From NCBI GenBank assembly GCA_900465685.1, contig UEGR01000003.1, positions 62,001 through 126,000 on the forward strand: a DNA stretch of 64,000 nt, read 5' to 3'. Source of the DNA: Hyphomicrobiales bacterium. Lineage in GTDB: Bacteria; Pseudomonadota; Alphaproteobacteria; Rhizobiales; Rhizobiaceae. Of this stretch, positions 33,342 to 41,641 are shown piece after piece; position 1 is the stretch's first letter; every line of letters begins with the position of its first letter. Under the pieces are notes generated by a model. It was given only the letters and a program-made list of their open reading frames with translations. It was not told where the DNA came from and did no database searches. The position numbers and the translations under genes were made by a program.

Positions 33342-33686
33342 TCAGCACACGACAGGGAGCCGTCGTGCCTTACGCCGTTCCAAAGCAGCGCGCATGACAT
33401 GGGCGGCTTCCGAAAAAGTTGCGTTTTCTTTCCAGCGTTCCGCATGCACCAGTGTCGACGGAACGATATCCTTCAATGCTTCCAGCGTGTGGCGCGGCAC
33501 CATGTCGGTGCAGCTCCACAGGCGGCGGAAGACAACGCTGATACGCGTAATCTTGCCATTGACCTGAACAACCGGCTCGGCCGATTCCAAAGTCCAATCT
33601 TCATAAGCGTCAACTGCATCCTGAAATGCATGATGAAGATAGATCGGTGCGTGACCGTCATGAAGCGGGGGCAGCAAACTAGTCAT
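33342..33686 (-). CDS. small conserved-type hypothetical protein
   Basis: 114 aa. The sequence MTSLLPPLHDGHAPIYLHHA continues with VQVNGKITRISVVFRRLWSC and ERWKENATFSEAAHVMRAAL. No signal peptide, membrane segment or known motif. The start is supported by GAGAGGAAACAGAA before ATG, and a strong terminator follows, so it looks like a real single-gene unit. Function unknown. Confidence 0.65.
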   Translation of the reverse strand: MTSLLPPLHDGHAPIYLHHAFQDAVDAYEDWTLESAEPVVQVNGKITRISVVFRRLWSCTDMVPRHTLEALKDIVPSTLVHAERWKENATFSEAAHVMRAALERRKARRLPVVC

Positions 33687-34115
33687 TTCTGTTTCCTCTC
33701 TTCCAATGTGGTTCAGCTTCAAAAAACTCGCAGCCGGATTTTCCTGTCGGGCCTGCAAGTGGGTGAAACAGGAGTGGGGTATTCTCCTGTCGTCATGTGC
33801 TGATCGTGTTCGCTCCTCACGAAATGCGACAACACATAATTAACCATGATCTATGCAAAGACGCCTGTTTGGCAAGGGGAGAATTTCTTAAGATAGGCAT
33901 TATGTGAAAAATTAATTCAGCAATATTCTGGGAAATACTGAACAATCAGCGAGCATATAATTGGATTATACTGCATTGATCTATTGGTCAAAATTTCAAA
34001 AAAGGAAATGATTTTCAATATTTATTGTCGTGGTGACAGGATTTGACCCTGTCATTTGCAGGCGGCTGCGATAGAAATATGCCGACAGGAAGAAAAATGC
34101 GAGGCCGGAGGGGTC
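33687..34115. other. AT-rich intergenic region
   Basis: 429 bp between divergent genes. The stretch from about 33830 to 34040 is markedly AT-rich compared with the surrounding core. It should hold the promoter of the peptide-type ABC operon (rightward) and of the small gene (leftward). No convincing operator, ORF or RNA structure was identified. Confidence 0.5.
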
Positions 34116-35732
34116 ATGTCTCAATTCACCACGTCGCGAAGAGCTTTTCTGGTCGGCTCGACCTTTTTGGCCGCATCAATCGCAATTCCGAAATGGGCGC
34201 GGGCAGCTGGCGACGTGCAGAAGGGCGGACGACTTGTCGTGGCTGCGGACTCCGAACCGCGCAATCTCAACCCGGCTATCGTCGCCTCCAATGGCGTATT
34301 TTTCGTTGCAAGCAAGATCGTCGAGCCTTTGGCCGAAGCCTCATTCAATGGTGAAAACGGTTTGAGCCCGCGTCTGGCCACGGCCTGGGAAGGCTCGGCT
34401 GACGGGCTGACGGTAACATTCCGCCTGCGCGAAGGCGTGAAATGGCATGACGGCACGCCGTTTACGGCGGCAGATGTGGCTTTTTCGGCCCTTGAAGTCT
34501 GGAAGCCATTGCAAAATCTTGGTCGCGTTGTGTTCAAGGCGCTGGAAAAGGTGGAAACGCCGGATGATCATACCGCCGTCTTTCATTTCTCGGAGCCGAC
34601 GCCGTTCCAGCTCATACGCAACGCTCTTCCAGCGCTGACCGCTGTTTTGCCGAAACATGTTTTTGCGGGAACCGATATTGCGGCCAATCCGGCCAATGAA
34701 AAGCTTATCGGTACGGGACCGTTCAAATATGCGGAGCACAAGACCGGCGAATATTACCGGCTGGTCCGGAACGATGCCTATTGGGGCGAGGGCGAGCCTT
34801 ATCTCGACGAGATCGTCTATCGTGTTCTGCCCGACCGGGCTGCCGCAGCCGGAGCGCTGGAGGCCGAAGAGATTGATCTGGCGGCGTTCTCCGCCGTGCC
34901 GCTGGCCGACCTTGACCGCATTTCGAAAGTGCCGAGGCTGACGGTCGTTTCCAAGGGCTACGAGGCGCTGACCTATCAGCTCGTGGTCGAAATCAATCAT
35001 CGCCGCAAGGAACTGGCCGATCTGAAGGTTCGTCAGGCGATCGCTCATGCGATCGATCGCGACTTTGTGGTCAACACCATATTCCTCGGCTATGCCAAGA
35101 CATCGACCGGTCCCGTGCCGCGCTATGACAGCCAGTTCTATACGGATGATGTGCCGTCCTATCCGTTTGATGTGGCCAAGGCGAATGCGCTGCTGGACGA
35201 GGCGGGCTACAAGCGGGGCGATGGCGGAACACGCTTCGCGCTGAAGCTGCTGCCCGCGCCTTATTTCAATGAGACGAGGCAATTCGGTGATTATCTGCGC
35301 CAGGCTCTGGCCGCGATTGGCATTGATGCGCGCATCGTCAACAATGACGCGGCGGCGCACCAGAAGGCGGTCTATACCGACCACGACTTCGACCTCGCTG
35401 TTGCGCCAACCGTCTATCGTGGCGATCCGGCTATCTCCACCACTATTCTGGTTGAAAGTGGCATTCCGGCGGGTGTACCATTCTCCAATCAAGGCGGCTA
35501 TGCCAATGCAGAACTGGATACCCTGATTGCCGCTGCAGCGCGCGAAATCGATGAGAAGAAACGCACGGCGCTTTACCATCAGTTCCAGCAAAAAGTGGAA
35601 GCGGATCTGCCGCTTATCAATGTTGCCGAATGGGGTTTCATCACTGTTGCCAATGAGCGGGTGAAGAATGTTTCCAACAATCCGCGCTGGGCTGTTTCCA
35701 ACTGGGCTGATACCTGGGTTGAACCGCGATAG
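34116..35732 (+). CDS. peptide/nickel-type ABC transporter substrate-binding protein (SBP_bac_5)
   Basis: 538 aa. The N-terminus MSQFTTSRRAFLVGSTFLAA is a twin-arginine signal, ending near WARAAG. The mature part has GGRLVVAADSEPRNLNPAIV, TFRLREGVKWHDGTPFTAAD, and LLDEAGYKRGDGG, all standard for DppA/OppA-like proteins binding oligopeptides or similar solutes. SD GGAGG before ATG. Its TAG stop codon is the first three bases of the repeat at 35730, so the repeat may have set the C-terminus. First gene of a complete five-gene transporter operon. Confidence 0.94.
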   Translation: MSQFTTSRRAFLVGSTFLAASIAIPKWARAAGDVQKGGRLVVAADSEPRNLNPAIVASNGVFFVASKIVEPLAEASFNGENGLSPRLATAWEGSADGLTVTFRLREGVKWHDGTPFTAADVAFSALEVWKPLQNLGRVVFKALEKVETPDDHTAVFHFSEPTPFQLIRNALPALTAVLPKHVFAGTDIAANPANEKLIGTGPFKYAEHKTGEYYRLVRNDAYWGEGEPYLDEIVYRVLPDRAAAAGALEAEEIDLAAFSAVPLADLDRISKVPRLTVVSKGYEALTYQLVVEINHRRKELADLKVRQAIAHAIDRDFVVNTIFLGYAKTSTGPVPRYDSQFYTDDVPSYPFDVAKANALLDEAGYKRGDGGTRFALKLLPAPYFNETRQFGDYLRQALAAIGIDARIVNNDAAAHQKAVYTDHDFDLAVAPTVYRGDPAISTTILVESGIPAGVPFSNQGGYANAELDTLIAAAAREIDEKKRTALYHQFQQKVEADLPLINVAEWGFITVANERVKNVSNNPRWAVSNWADTWVEPR

Positions 35733-35833
35733 AGCATTTCCAGCAAAAGTGCGTAGCGGTTTTGCGTAGGATAATGCGTAAAAACAAATAGATAGAGCGG
35801 TTCCACGATTCCGTTTTAACCGGAACCGCGATA
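35730..35833 (+). repeat. Bru-RS/RIME-like repeat, copy 2, inside the ABC operon
   Basis: Nearly identical to copy 1 for about 100 bp; the right terminus has changed (CGATA in place of CTCTA). It supplies the stop codon of the binding-protein gene and fills most of the gap before the first permease gene, so its hairpin lies within the operon transcript. Confidence 0.9.
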
Positions 35834-35858
35834 GAACGGTGACGAAACATCGCGTTGA

Positions 35859-36869
35859 TTGTATCGTCGCGGCGTGGCGCAGATTCTAACCCTTCTCCGG
35901 AAACGTTTGATCGGCAGCATTCTTGTGCTGCTGATTGTCGTTGTCGGCTGTTTTCTGATGCTGGAACTTGCCCCCGGCGATGCGGTTGACGCCTATGCCG
36001 TCAGTTTTGGCGGTGATGCTGCGCAGATAGCGGATATGCGCGCCCGCTGGGGATTGGATCAGTCGGTCTGGCATCGGCTTGCCGCCTATCTCGCCTCTCT
36101 CGTGCAGGGCAATCTCGGCTGGTCGGTCAGTTTCAACCGGCCCATTCTCGGCGTCATTCTGGAGCGGCTGCCCAATACGCTTCTGCTCATGGGCGCGGCG
36201 ACGGCGCTGTCTTTTGCCGTCGGCACTTTGCTTGGGCTTGTCGCAGGCGCAAGACCCGGCAGTTTCCGGGATCGGTTTCTGTCGATCACCTCGCTCGTGC
36301 TCTACGCCATTCCGGGCTTCTGGCTGGCGCTGGTGCTGGTCATTCTGTTTTCGATACGACTGCGCTGGTTGCCATCGAGCGGCATCGAAACGATTGCATC
36401 GGGCAAGCAGGGGCTGGCGCGGGCAGGCGATATAGCGCTTCATCTTGTGCTGCCGGTTGTGTCACTGGCGCTGATTTATCTGGCGCTTTATCTGCGTGTC
36501 ATGCGCGCTGCGATGGCTGACATATGGCGTATGGATTTTGTGCGGGCTTTGCGCGCACGCGGCATTTCGCGACCGCGCATCGTGTTGCGCCATGTGGCGC
36601 GCAATGCGTTGCTGCCGCTCGTCACCCTGCTCGGATTGCAGGCGGCCAGCATGTTGGGCGGCAGCGTGGTGATTGAAAGCGTCTTTGCAGTTCCCGGCCT
36701 CGGACGATTGGCGCAGGAAGCCGTGGCAAGCCGCGATACGCCCTTGCTTCTGGGCGTCATTCTCACAAGCGCGATCATGGTGATCGTGGTCAATTTCCTT
36801 GTCGACCTTCTCTATGTCTGGCTCGATCCGCGTATTGCCCAGCGGGCGGCAGGAAAGGCCCGCGCATGA
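35859..36869 (+). CDS. ABC transporter permease (DppB/OppB-type)
   Basis: 336 aa with about six membrane segments. The N-terminal LIGSILVLLIVVVGCFLMLE is followed by the periplasmic part LAPGDAVDAYA... and PNTLLLMGAATALSFAVGTL. The EAA loop is seen as FVRALRARGISRPRIVLRHV. It pairs with the next permease to form the channel. The start is uncertain: a TTG at 35859 or a GTG at 35874; no clear SD is seen because the repeat copy 2 lies just upstream. Its stop overlaps the start of the next gene. Confidence 0.93.
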   Translation: MYRRGVAQILTLLRKRLIGSILVLLIVVVGCFLMLELAPGDAVDAYAVSFGGDAAQIADMRARWGLDQSVWHRLAAYLASLVQGNLGWSVSFNRPILGVILERLPNTLLLMGAATALSFAVGTLLGLVAGARPGSFRDRFLSITSLVLYAIPGFWLALVLVILFSIRLRWLPSSGIETIASGKQGLARAGDIALHLVLPVVSLALIYLALYLRVMRAAMADIWRMDFVRALRARGISRPRIVLRHVARNALLPLVTLLGLQAASMLGGSVVIESVFAVPGLGRLAQEAVASRDTPLLLGVILTSAIMVIVVNFLVDLLYVWLDPRIAQRAAGKARA

Positions 36870-37696
36870 AGGTTTTTCTGCGCAGCCTCAAAACCGGCGA
36901 AGGTCTGGCGGGTTCGATCATCCTGACGATCCTCGTCGCAGCCACGCTGCTGGCGCCGCTTCTCTTCCCCGGTGATCCACTCCGGATTGTCGCCGCCCCC
37001 TTGCTGTCACCGTTCGACAATAGCGCCTTTCCGCTCGGTACAGACCGGCTCGGTCGTGACGTGCTGGCCGAGCTTTTCCATGGCGGGCGCACCTCGCTGA
37101 TTGTCGGGCTTGCGGCGGCTTTGGCCTCCATCCTTGTCGGCAGCGCGGTCGGCGTGCTGGCAGGCTTTGCAGGCGGGATTGTCGATGAAATCCTGATGCG
37201 GATCACCGAGGCGTTTCAAACCGTGCCCGGCTTTCTCCTGGCGCTGGCGCTGGTCAGTCTTGCCGGGCCGTCATTGCCGGTTCTGGTGGCGGCTATCGTG
37301 CTTTCGAGCTGGACGCAGGCAGCAAGGCTGACACGCGGGCAGGTGCTATCCATCCGCGAACGCGACTACGTAGCATCGGCTCGCATTATCGGTATGCATC
37401 CGCTGGAGATCGCCTTTCGTCAGATCTTGACCAATGCCTTGCCGCCGGTTCTGGCGCTGGTGCCGGTGATCGTCGCTTCGGCCATATTGATCGAGGCGGC
37501 ATTGTCCTTTCTGGGGCTGGGTGATCCGAACCGGGTCACATGGGGCGGCATGATTGCGGAAGGCCGGACGGTGCTGCGCTCCGCGCCGTGGCTTTCGATT
37601 GTGCCGGGATTGGCATTGGCATTGACCGTCGTCGGCGTCTATCTGGCGGGCGAGGGTGTGACGGCCGCAGCTACACGGCGCGAGGGGCAATCATGA
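36866..37696 (+). CDS. ABC transporter permease (DppC/OppC-type)
   Basis: 276 aa. The N-terminal membrane segment SIILTILVAATLLAPLLFPG precedes the family's PLGTDRLGRDVLAELFHGGR. The EAA loop is DYVASARIIGMHPLEIAFRQ, and the C-terminus has FLGLGDPNRVTWGGMIAEGR. It forms the second half of the transmembrane channel. ATG overlaps the preceding stop by 4 bases, and its stop overlaps the next start. Confidence 0.95.
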   Translation: MKVFLRSLKTGEGLAGSIILTILVAATLLAPLLFPGDPLRIVAAPLLSPFDNSAFPLGTDRLGRDVLAELFHGGRTSLIVGLAAALASILVGSAVGVLAGFAGGIVDEILMRITEAFQTVPGFLLALALVSLAGPSLPVLVAAIVLSSWTQAARLTRGQVLSIRERDYVASARIIGMHPLEIAFRQILTNALPPVLALVPVIVASAILIEAALSFLGLGDPNRVTWGGMIAEGRTVLRSAPWLSIVPGLALALTVVGVYLAGEGVTAAATRREGQS

Positions 37697-38451
37697 GCCT
37701 GCTCGTGCGGCTGGAAAATCTCTCCGTCACCTATGGACGCGAAACGGCGCTGGGCAATGTCCGGCTTGATATAGAGGTGGGCAAAACGCTCGCCATTATC
37801 GGCGAGAGCGGCTCCGGTAAAAGCACGCTGGCGCTGGCGCTTGCCGGGCTTCTGCCTGCCAATGCGCGGGTATCGGGGCGCATTGACTGGGCCGAGGGGC
37901 CGATGAAGCCCGGACGCGATATCGGCTTTGTCTTTCAGGATCCGGCATCGAGCTTCGACCCGCTGATGAGCATCGGCGCGCAGCTGGTCGAAACCATTCG
38001 CGCCCACGAAAAGCTGGACAGTTCTGCTGCAAAGGAGCGGGCGCTCGCCCTGCTTGAGCGCGTCCATATCCCCGATGCGGAGCGGAGTTTTCACCGCTAT
38101 CCGCATCAGTTTTCCGGCGGGCAAAAGCAGCGTATCGCCATAGCGCTCGCCATCGCTGCCAATCCCCGTGTGCTGATCGCTGACGAGCCGACAAGCGCGC
38201 TCGACACCATCGTTCAAAAAGAAATCGTTGCGCTGCTGCGCAAACTGGTGCGTGAAGACGGCATGACGCTGATCTTCATCACGCATGATATTGCACTCGC
38301 TTCCGGGCTTGCGGATCGTATCGTAGTCTTCCGCCGGGGTGCGCTTGTGGAAAGCGGCGAAACGCGCGCGATCATCGACACACCGCAGACGGACTATACG
38401 CGCGCGCTGATTGCCGCTGTGCCTGCACTGGAGTTGACACCCCATGGCTGA
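37693..38451 (+). CDS. ABC transporter ATP-binding protein (DppD/OppD-type)
   Basis: 252 aa. Walker A GESGSGKSTLALA, Q-loop FVFQDPASSFDPLMS, signature FSGGQKQRIAIALA, Walker B VLIADEPTSALD and the H-loop FITHDIALA are all intact. It is shorter than many OppD proteins because the usual C-terminal oligopeptide extension is missing. ATG overlaps the permease stop (ATGA). Confidence 0.95.
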   Translation: MSLLVRLENLSVTYGRETALGNVRLDIEVGKTLAIIGESGSGKSTLALALAGLLPANARVSGRIDWAEGPMKPGRDIGFVFQDPASSFDPLMSIGAQLVETIRAHEKLDSSAAKERALALLERVHIPDAERSFHRYPHQFSGGQKQRIAIALAIAANPRVLIADEPTSALDTIVQKEIVALLRKLVREDGMTLIFITHDIALASGLADRIVVFRRGALVESGETRAIIDTPQTDYTRALIAAVPALELTPHG

Positions 38452-39187
38452 GGCTTTGTTGCAGGCTGACGGGCTGGTGGCGCGTTATGGCGGTGCATTG
38501 GCGCTCGACCATGTCGGCCTTGAGATCGCTAAGGGTGAAACGTTGGCGCTGGTAGGTCCGTCGGGCAGCGGCAAATCCACGCTTGCATGTGCTTTGCTGC
38601 GCCTGCACCCGCTGGAAAGCGGAACGATCCGTTTCGAAGGCGAGGATTGGCTGGCATGGCAAGGTGCTGTACTGCGCAGCCGACGCGCGCGCATGCAGAT
38701 GGTATTTCAGGACCCGCTATCCGCTTTCAATCCCCGCGCCAGCGTCGGCGATCTTCTGCATGAACCGCTGCGCATTCACGGAATCAAACGCGATATTGCG
38801 GGACTTTTGGAAAAGGTCGGGCTTGATCCGGCGCTTGCACGGCGTGGAGTGCACGAAATTTCCGGAGGCCAGCGGCAGCGCGTGGCCATTGCTCGCGCGC
38901 TTGCGACATCCCCTTCACTGATCGTGCTGGATGAAGCGGTTTCCGCGCTCGATGTGACGGTGCGCGGCGCAATTCTCGACCTGTTGCGGGAGATACAAAG
39001 GGCCGAACAGACGGCCTATCTCTTCATCACCCATGATCTTGCGGTTGCAGCACTTATGGCGGATCGCATTGCGGTGATGGAGTGCGGGCGGATCGTTGAA
39101 AACCGCCCGACGCAGGAGCTGATTCTGACACCGCAAGCGCCTGTCACCAGAGCGCTGATCGAAGCGGTGCCGAGACTGGCTGATTAG
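38444..39187 (+). CDS. ABC transporter ATP-binding protein (DppF/OppF-type)
   Basis: 247 aa. Walker A GPSGSGKSTLACA, Q-loop MVFQDPLSAFNPRAS, signature ISGGQRQRVAIARA, Walker B LIVLDEAVSALD and H-loop FITHDLAVA are present. It forms the heterodimeric ATPase with the preceding protein. The start overlaps its partner by 8 bases. The stop overlaps that of the convergent proC gene by 4 bases. Confidence 0.95.
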   Translation: MAEALLQADGLVARYGGALALDHVGLEIAKGETLALVGPSGSGKSTLACALLRLHPLESGTIRFEGEDWLAWQGAVLRSRRARMQMVFQDPLSAFNPRASVGDLLHEPLRIHGIKRDIAGLLEKVGLDPALARRGVHEISGGQRQRVAIARALATSPSLIVLDEAVSALDVTVRGAILDLLREIQRAEQTAYLFITHDLAVAALMADRIAVMECGRIVENRPTQELILTPQAPVTRALIEAVPRLAD

Positions 39188-39999
39188 GCCTTGCCGAGTT
39201 CCACGGAACGCTTGCGCGCTGCTTCAACCGCTTCGGCAACAAGCGTCTTGAGACGGTCGCCACCCATCAGCACTTCCAGAGCCGCCGCCGTGGTGCCGTT
39301 CGGGCTCGTCACCTGCTCGCGCAGTTTCGACGGAGTGTCTGTGCTGGCGTCGGCAAGCGCGCCTGCACCCATCACGGTCTGCATGGCAAGAAGCCCTGCC
39401 GTTTCGCGCGGCAGGCCAGCGGTGACACCGGCATCGGTCAAGGCTTCGATGAAGTGGAACACATAGGCCGGGCCGGAACCCGAAACCGCCGTGACGGCAT
39501 CCATCAGCGCTTCTTCGTGGACGCTTGCGACCTTGCCTGAAGTGGCGAGCAGGCGTGCGACGAAAGCTTCATTATCGGCAGTCACATTGGCGTTCTTGAA
39601 GGTCACCATCATGCCCTTGCCGATGGCGGCAGGCGTATTGGGCATGCAGCGGAGGATGGCTGCATCGTGGCCCAGATGCGTCTCGAACAGCGCAACCGGG
39701 ATGCCTGCTGCAACGCTGACAAAGGTGGCGGCTGGCGCAAAGCGCTTATAGGCAGGCAGAACAGCGTTCATGACCTGCGGCTTGACGGCAACCAGTATCA
39801 TGCGCGGCTCGAGGTCGGCAGGCAGCGCTTCCGCACTGGAATAGGCATGAACGCCAGCGCCCGCAGCACGCTCGCGAAGCGCATCCGTCGGCTCGACGAC
39901 ATGAACGTCGCCAGCTTTCAAAATGCCGTTGTCGAGCCAGCCTTTGAGCATGGCAAAGCCCATATTGCCGCAACCGACGAGAATGACCGTATCCTGCAT
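39184..39999 (-). CDS. proC: pyrroline-5-carboxylate reductase
   Basis: 271 aa. It reduces pyrroline-5-carboxylate to proline with NAD(P)H. The N-terminal VILVGCGNMGFAMLKGWLDN binds the cofactor; VKPQVMNAVL, CMPNTPAAIGKGM and the signature MDAVTAVSGSGPAYVFHFIE with REQVTSPNGTTAAALEVL are diagnostic. The start is the ATG at 39997-39999; the frame is open 42 codons upstream but that part is not family-like. Its 3' end overlaps the convergent ABC gene. Confidence 0.95.
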   Translation of the reverse strand: MQDTVILVGCGNMGFAMLKGWLDNGILKAGDVHVVEPTDALRERAAGAGVHAYSSAEALPADLEPRMILVAVKPQVMNAVLPAYKRFAPAATFVSVAAGIPVALFETHLGHDAAILRCMPNTPAAIGKGMMVTFKNANVTADNEAFVARLLATSGKVASVHEEALMDAVTAVSGSGPAYVFHFIEALTDAGVTAGLPRETAGLLAMQTVMGAGALADASTDTPSKLREQVTSPNGTTAAALEVLMGGDRLKTLVAEAVEAARKRSVELGKA

Positions 40000-40264
40000 A
40001 GTGATTGTTCCGCCTGTCTGAATGTTTCGGCGCCGGAGCGCCAAGGTTGTTTGCAGAGGGTATAAACCTCTGCCTTCTCGATCCGCAAGGCGGCTGTGCC
40101 ATATTTGATCGATACGAGCAGACAAAACATAAAACTGCGGAAACTATAGCTTTCTTGCCCGTGAATTATTGAAGCCTCATAAAATATCGACCAGTATGTT
40201 CTGAGGGAATTGCATGGAAGTTGCGGATTTTTAAGTTTATCTGCGCAGTTGGATTGAGGGGCCA

Positions 40265-40867
40265 ATGGATCCGTCTTTGACTACTGGTATTCCGCCAGCA
40301 GAAGCATTCGGCCACGTCCGCATCATCATCGGCATGATTCTGGGCTTGTGCGTTTCGCGCCTTCTCACCGGCGTTGCGCGTTTCATCCAGCATCCCGGCA
40401 AGCAGAGAATCTATCCGGTGCATATGGCCTGGGTGGCCTTCGTGCTGCTGTCGGTGGTGCATTTCTGGTGGTTCGAGTTCGGCCTCAGAATTATTCCTCA
40501 ATGGACATTCGAAAAATATCTTTTCGTTATTTTCTATGCCGGGCTTTATTTCCTGCAATGCACGCTGCTCTTTCCCGACAGCATGGAGGAATATACCGGC
40601 TATCGCGATTATTTCCTGTCACGGCGCAAATGGTTCTTCGGCATTCTGGCGCTGATCCATGTCGTGGACGTCCTCGACACCTTGTTGAAAGGCGTCGATC
40701 ACTATCACCTCTATGGTATCGAATATCCGATTCAGACTGTGTGTTTCATCGTGTTCAGCGTCATCGCCATGTTCTGGGATAACCGGCGTTATCATGCGGT
40801 CTTTGCCACACTCGCCTTGCTCTACCAGATTGTCTTCACGCTGCGGCACTTCGCGACGCTAAACTGA
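40265..40867 (+). CDS. integral membrane protein, unknown function
   Basis: 200 aa with about five to six hydrophobic segments, e.g. HVRIIIGMILGLCVSRLLTG, MAWVAFVLLSVVHFWWFEFG, LFVIFYAGLYFLQCTLLFP, WFFGILALIHVVDVLDTLL and TVCFIVFSVIAMFW. No family recognised. Start ATG after GGGGCCA. Aromatic- and His-rich segments are notable. It is convergent with, and overlaps by a few bases, the HD-domain gene. Confidence 0.75.
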   Translation: MDPSLTTGIPPAEAFGHVRIIIGMILGLCVSRLLTGVARFIQHPGKQRIYPVHMAWVAFVLLSVVHFWWFEFGLRIIPQWTFEKYLFVIFYAGLYFLQCTLLFPDSMEEYTGYRDYFLSRRKWFFGILALIHVVDVLDTLLKGVDHYHLYGIEYPIQTVCFIVFSVIAMFWDNRRYHAVFATLALLYQIVFTLRHFATLN

Positions 40868-41464
40868 TCGCTTCTGCTTATCCGCATTGCGCGCCGTTTG
40901 CGCATCCACAAGGGTGCGAAACTGGCGCAATAGCGGGTGGCGCTCGGTCTGCTTGAGGCCATAGCCGAGATTGAATGCATAATCGAAATCGGGCGGGTTT
41001 AGCCCGATATTGTGCTGCAGCATGGTTTCGATCTTGTCGAACCCCTTGGCGAAGATCGCTTCCGGAGAGGTGCCGCGATTATAATCGGCCCACAGGTCAA
41101 GAATTTCCGCACCCAGATCGTCGGGAAGCGGCGCGCATAGCTGGATCAGATCGGCCTTTTCACGCTCGGCGCGGCCATCGTCAGCGCTTTGATGAATGGC
41201 CGGGACGTCGCCGGAAATCGCCTCGCCCAAATCATGCACAAGACACATTTTGAGAAGGCGCAGGCGGTCGCAATCTTCAAGCTCCTTGTCGAAAAGCGTG
41301 ACCAGAAGACAGAGCCGCCAGCTGTGTTCGGCAGTACTTTCCGGGCGGCCTTCGGCGGTATGGCCGGAACGCAATGTGCTTTTCAGACGTTCTGCTGCCT
41401 GAATGAACTGAACAATGCCTTCGAGGCGTCCCATATCGACCGGATGTTCCATTTTGGGCTGCAT
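40859..41464 (-). CDS. HD-domain phosphohydrolase (YfbR/HDDC2-like)
   Basis: 201 aa. The HD metal site is built from STAEHSWRLCLL and KMCLVHDLGEAISGDVPA, and the C-terminal Asp is probably in ADYNRG... or GFDKIETMLQH. The pattern resembles 5'-nucleotidases of the YfbR/HDDC2 type, which hydrolyse dNMPs. SD GGAGGA, 6-7 nt before ATG. The stop overlaps that of the convergent membrane protein gene. Confidence 0.9.
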   Translation of the reverse strand: MQPKMEHPVDMGRLEGIVQFIQAAERLKSTLRSGHTAEGRPESTAEHSWRLCLLVTLFDKELEDCDRLRLLKMCLVHDLGEAISGDVPAIHQSADDGRAEREKADLIQLCAPLPDDLGAEILDLWADYNRGTSPEAIFAKGFDKIETMLQHNIGLNPPDFDYAFNLGYGLKQTERHPLLRQFRTLVDAQTARNADKQKRSV

Positions 41465-41641
41465 CTTGGCTTCCTCCGGTTGCGCATCGGTATGAATCAC
41501 TATGGAAAATTACAATTTTAACGGTTTGTTTGCCATGGTGGATGCCATAATTCTCTTGGTCTGTGTTATGGCATGATCATGGGCGGATGGTCCGGGCATT
41601 CGGACCGGTAGATGGGCTTGGATAGGCATCGGGAAAAAGCG

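Noticed and set aside
32283-35833. Insertion sequence or transposon
   Set aside because: The repeated element is only 104 bp and has no ORF or transposase; it fits Bru-RS/RIME.
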